Source: Vibrio celticus (GTDB lineage Bacteria; Pseudomonadota; Gammaproteobacteria; Enterobacterales; Vibrionaceae). From it: a stretch of DNA of 64,000 nucleotides. Under the pieces are notes generated by a model. The model searched no databases, had not been told where the DNA came from, and saw only the letters and a program-made list of their open reading frames with translations. Of the stretch, positions 62,243 through 64,000 are shown piece by piece. Location of the stretch: assembly GCF_024347335.1 (NCBI RefSeq), contig NZ_AP025463.1:1488001-1552000 (forward strand), in the 5' to 3' direction. A program made the translations under genes and the position numbers. Position 1 is the stretch's first letter. Each line of letters starts with the position of its first letter.

Positions 62243-62758
62243 ATGAAAAAATCAATCTTAGCGGTCGTCATTCTATCTTTAGTGGCAGGTTCTGTTTTCG
62301 CTAACGGACAATCAAATGCTCACAACTATCAACCTGGTGCGACGAATAACTCAGAACGTTTAGCGGATATTGATCCTAACTACGAACTGACCTTACCTTC
62401 AGAAAAAGAAGGCTACACCATGTATGACAATCAATCCATGTCAGATGGCGGGACCTACACAACGTATGTTAAACCGAATCCTTCCGATGCAATGCATGTC
62501 GCCGATGAAGGCTCACTAAAAATAACGCACGGAGAAGGTGGTGTCATTATGACGGAATACACCACAAAGAATGGCCAACACACGTTTTCAGTGATGTGCG
62601 GCTACACTTCGGGCCCATCATACTGGGCTGACGGAAAACCAGCGAAGGTGTGTGAAGAGGCGCAAGCACTAGCGGTTGCATTGGAAGCAAAAGGTGAATG
62701 GGAGGTGAAGCCAATGACTTACACCATCGCACCAGCAAGAATCGTAGTTGATAAGTGA
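62243..62758 (+). CDS. Exported protein of unknown function
   Basis: 171 aa with a signal peptide (SILAVVILSLVAGSVFA). The mature part has many Asn/Gly/Tyr (NGQSNAHNYQPGATNNSERLA) and a C-terminal region with two Cys (FSVMCGYTSGPSY, AKVCEEAQALAVALEAKGEW). No family is recognised. It follows the hydrolase by 124 bp in the same direction, so the products may work together in the periplasm. GGAG lies 8 bases before the ATG. Confidence 0.7.
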   Translation: MKKSILAVVILSLVAGSVFANGQSNAHNYQPGATNNSERLADIDPNYELTLPSEKEGYTMYDNQSMSDGGTYTTYVKPNPSDAMHVADEGSLKITHGEGGVIMTEYTTKNGQHTFSVMCGYTSGPSYWADGKPAKVCEEAQALAVALEAKGEWEVKPMTYTIAPARIVVDK

Positions 62759-62820
62759 TTTTTGTCTACAGAACGCTCGTTATATCGAGCCTCGTTATCC
62801 AATCATATTGATTATTTGTA

Positions 62821-62880
62821 GTGAGATGAAGAGGGGGCTCAGGCTGAAATATTCCTGACGCTCCCATCCGCTTATCTCAC
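62821..62880. other. 60-nt extended hairpin upstream of His-rich protein gene
   Basis: An outer stem GTGAGAT / ATCTCAC, an AAG/CTT pair set, and an inner stem GGGGGCTCAGG / CCTGA(C)GCTCCC with one bulge fold 62821-62880 into one long imperfect hairpin, about 58 nt before the next start. There is no T-run, so it is not a simple terminator. Seen directly; function unknown. Confidence 0.6.
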
Positions 62881-62937
62881 CAGAAGTTAAGGCAAGCAAC
62901 CAGTCAAATTGTTCTCTCAAATTTAGAAGGTCTATCC

Positions 62938-63447
62938 ATGAATAACACTATTAAATTACTGGCTATCGCATGTGTTTTACTTACTCCAATGCTTGTAGCC
63001 GCTGCTGAACATAATCACAGTCACAATCATTTCAACCCTGCACTAGAACAACTTGGCGACGACATTATTGGTCTAACCGTGTGTTACAAAAATGGTCATC
63101 TCTCTGATGAAAACCAAGAACCTGCTTTTATGAACCTTATTAATCACGCCAATGTTGAAGGAGAGGAGTTAGGGATGTTCTACATGGACAAATTGGGCTC
63201 TAAAGCCGAGCAAATCATGAGTGACGATGAGGCTCGACGTTTATGGACTGAAGATTATTGTGCTGATTTGACTGATACCTATTTGGACTCAGACAAGTTA
63301 GCTCAAAGAGCAAATGAACACAAAGGTCATTCCCACGGACACGATCATGGACATCACCATAATCATGACCACCATGGACATGGCGATTTAACGCCAGAGG
63401 TGCTTGAGCAAGATATTGAGAGAGGGCGTTTACTCAGTATCAACTAA
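62938..63447 (+). CDS. Exported histidine-rich protein, probably metal-binding
   Basis: 169 aa with a signal peptide (LLAIACVLLTPMLVAA). The mature N-terminus has HNHSHNHF, and residues about 128-151 carry a dense His track (KGHSHGHDHGHHHNHDHHGHG). The middle is helical with two Cys (LTVCYKNGH, WTEDYCADL). Such tracks bind zinc, nickel or copper. It may store or deliver metal to the metallo-hydrolase encoded two genes upstream. No wider family is recognised. Confidence 0.75.
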   Translation: MNNTIKLLAIACVLLTPMLVAAAEHNHSHNHFNPALEQLGDDIIGLTVCYKNGHLSDENQEPAFMNLINHANVEGEELGMFYMDKLGSKAEQIMSDDEARRLWTEDYCADLTDTYLDSDKLAQRANEHKGHSHGHDHGHHHNHDHHGHGDLTPEVLEQDIERGRLLSIN

Positions 63448-63562
63448 GCCCAATAAAATAAGTCCATCTAACCTATTGTTAAATATTTACTATTTGATAG
63501 TGTGTCTAGGTGCACATTAAGGATGTGTTTCATATTTAGCGATGAAAATAGTAGGAGTTGCG

Positions 63563-64000
63563 ATGAGTATTATAGTGAGACGGTCTGAACCGTCAGATGC
63601 AAAGGGAATAAAAGAAGTTTACGAATGCACTAATGCTTATACCGGTACGCTGCAACTCCCAAATCCATCTCTGGAAAGCTGGCAGAAACGAATCTCCAAT
63701 ATACCTGATAACGTGTACTCGTATGTCGCGATGATCGACGATGAGATTGTTGGTAATTTGGGAATGGAAGTGTGTGTAAACCCGAGAAGGCGTCATGTTG
63801 CTTCATTCGGTATGGGTGTTAAAGATGATGTATTAGGCAAAGGTGTCGGTAGCCAACTGCTCGCGACCGCGATCGACTTGTGTGATAACTGGATTAACAT
63901 CAAGCGATTGGAGCTCACTGTCTATACCGATAACGAAAGAGCGATCAGCCTATATAAGAAGTTTGGTTTTGTGATTGAAGGTGAGTCAGCAGGGTTCGCT
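63563..64000 (+). CDS. GNAT acetyltransferase, YhhY/AaaT-like (cut by window end)
   Basis: The first 146 residues are present; the usual length is about 165. IVRRSEPSDAKGIKEVYECTNAYTGTLQLPNPS, then RRRHVASFGMGVKDDVLGKGVGSQLLATAIDLCDNW with the acetyl-CoA loop (GKGVGS), and RLELTVYTDNERAISLYKKFGFVIEGE. This matches E. coli YhhY, an L-amino acid N-acetyltransferase, closely by recall. AGGAG lies 5 bases before the ATG. The end is outside the window. Confidence 0.88.
   Translation, partial: MSIIVRRSEPSDAKGIKEVYECTNAYTGTLQLPNPSLESWQKRISNIPDNVYSYVAMIDDEIVGNLGMEVCVNPRRRHVASFGMGVKDDVLGKGVGSQLLATAIDLCDNWINIKRLELTVYTDNERAISLYKKFGFVIEGESAGFA

Noticed and set aside
1..64000. CRISPR arrays, tRNA or rRNA genes
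   Set aside because: No regularly spaced repeat arrays and no tRNA cloverleaf or rRNA sequence was recognised by eye in either strand.

Overview
The window looks like part of a Vibrio chromosome. The main evidence is an adjacent cqsS/cqsA pair (CAI-1-type quorum sensing), relV, and a gene run of ihfA, relV, tpm, purT, cdd, lrgBA, sbcB, tcyP, cobTSUC, pepF, astE and btuCD. From memory, parts of this order resemble Vibrio chromosome I around ihfA. The moderate GC content, short SD-led genes and many rho-independent terminators also fit.

Layout. 0-5.1 kb: a VirK/YbjX protein, a small basic protein, an HU-like protein, a VC0807-family membrane protein, a GST and a YbfB/YjiJ-type MFS carrier, all on the minus strand. 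5.4-13 kb: YceI, a DUF1826 gene behind a 32-bp Zur-like palindrome, a chemoreceptor, an ACT protein, a LysR regulator divergent from a degenerate MBL-fold protein, and a TauD-like dioxygenase. 13.2-16.6 kb: the cqsS receptor kinase and the convergent cqsA synthase. 16.9-19.3 kb: a MocR regulator divergent from an EamA exporter, with two direct repeats between them. 20-28.5 kb: conserved housekeeping genes (ihfA, orphan glycine-betaine-type binding protein, relV, tpm, purT, cdd, lrgBA, sbcB).

28.7-41.3 kb is accessory. It holds a sterol-desaturase-like enzyme, a DUF2804 protein and an AraC regulator, then a lipase-type foldase gene behind a sphingomyelinase gene split by an ISAs1-family element with a 10-bp target duplication. 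Next come DUF2058 and an aerolysin-family toxin gene split by a decayed IS3-family element. The aerolysin locus lies between two 45-bp imperfect direct repeats that are also terminator hairpins. Two membrane-attacking toxin genes have thus been inactivated by different ISs about 5 kb apart.

41.6-56.4 kb: a LysR/aldo-keto reductase/GlcG group, tcyP, an NAD(P)-binding protein, a flavin reductase, cobTSUC (nucleotide-loop assembly of cobalamin), pepF, astE and btuCD, so late B12 assembly and B12 uptake lie close together. 56.7-64 kb: a chitin-type AA10 LPMO, then an envelope cluster (small exported protein, KdgM-like porin, LysR, exported MBL hydrolase, exported unknown protein, exported His-rich protein behind a 60-nt hairpin) and the start of a YhhY/AaaT-like acetyltransferase cut by the window edge.

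Functions are inferred from recognisable motifs and remembered family sequences. No database search was run.
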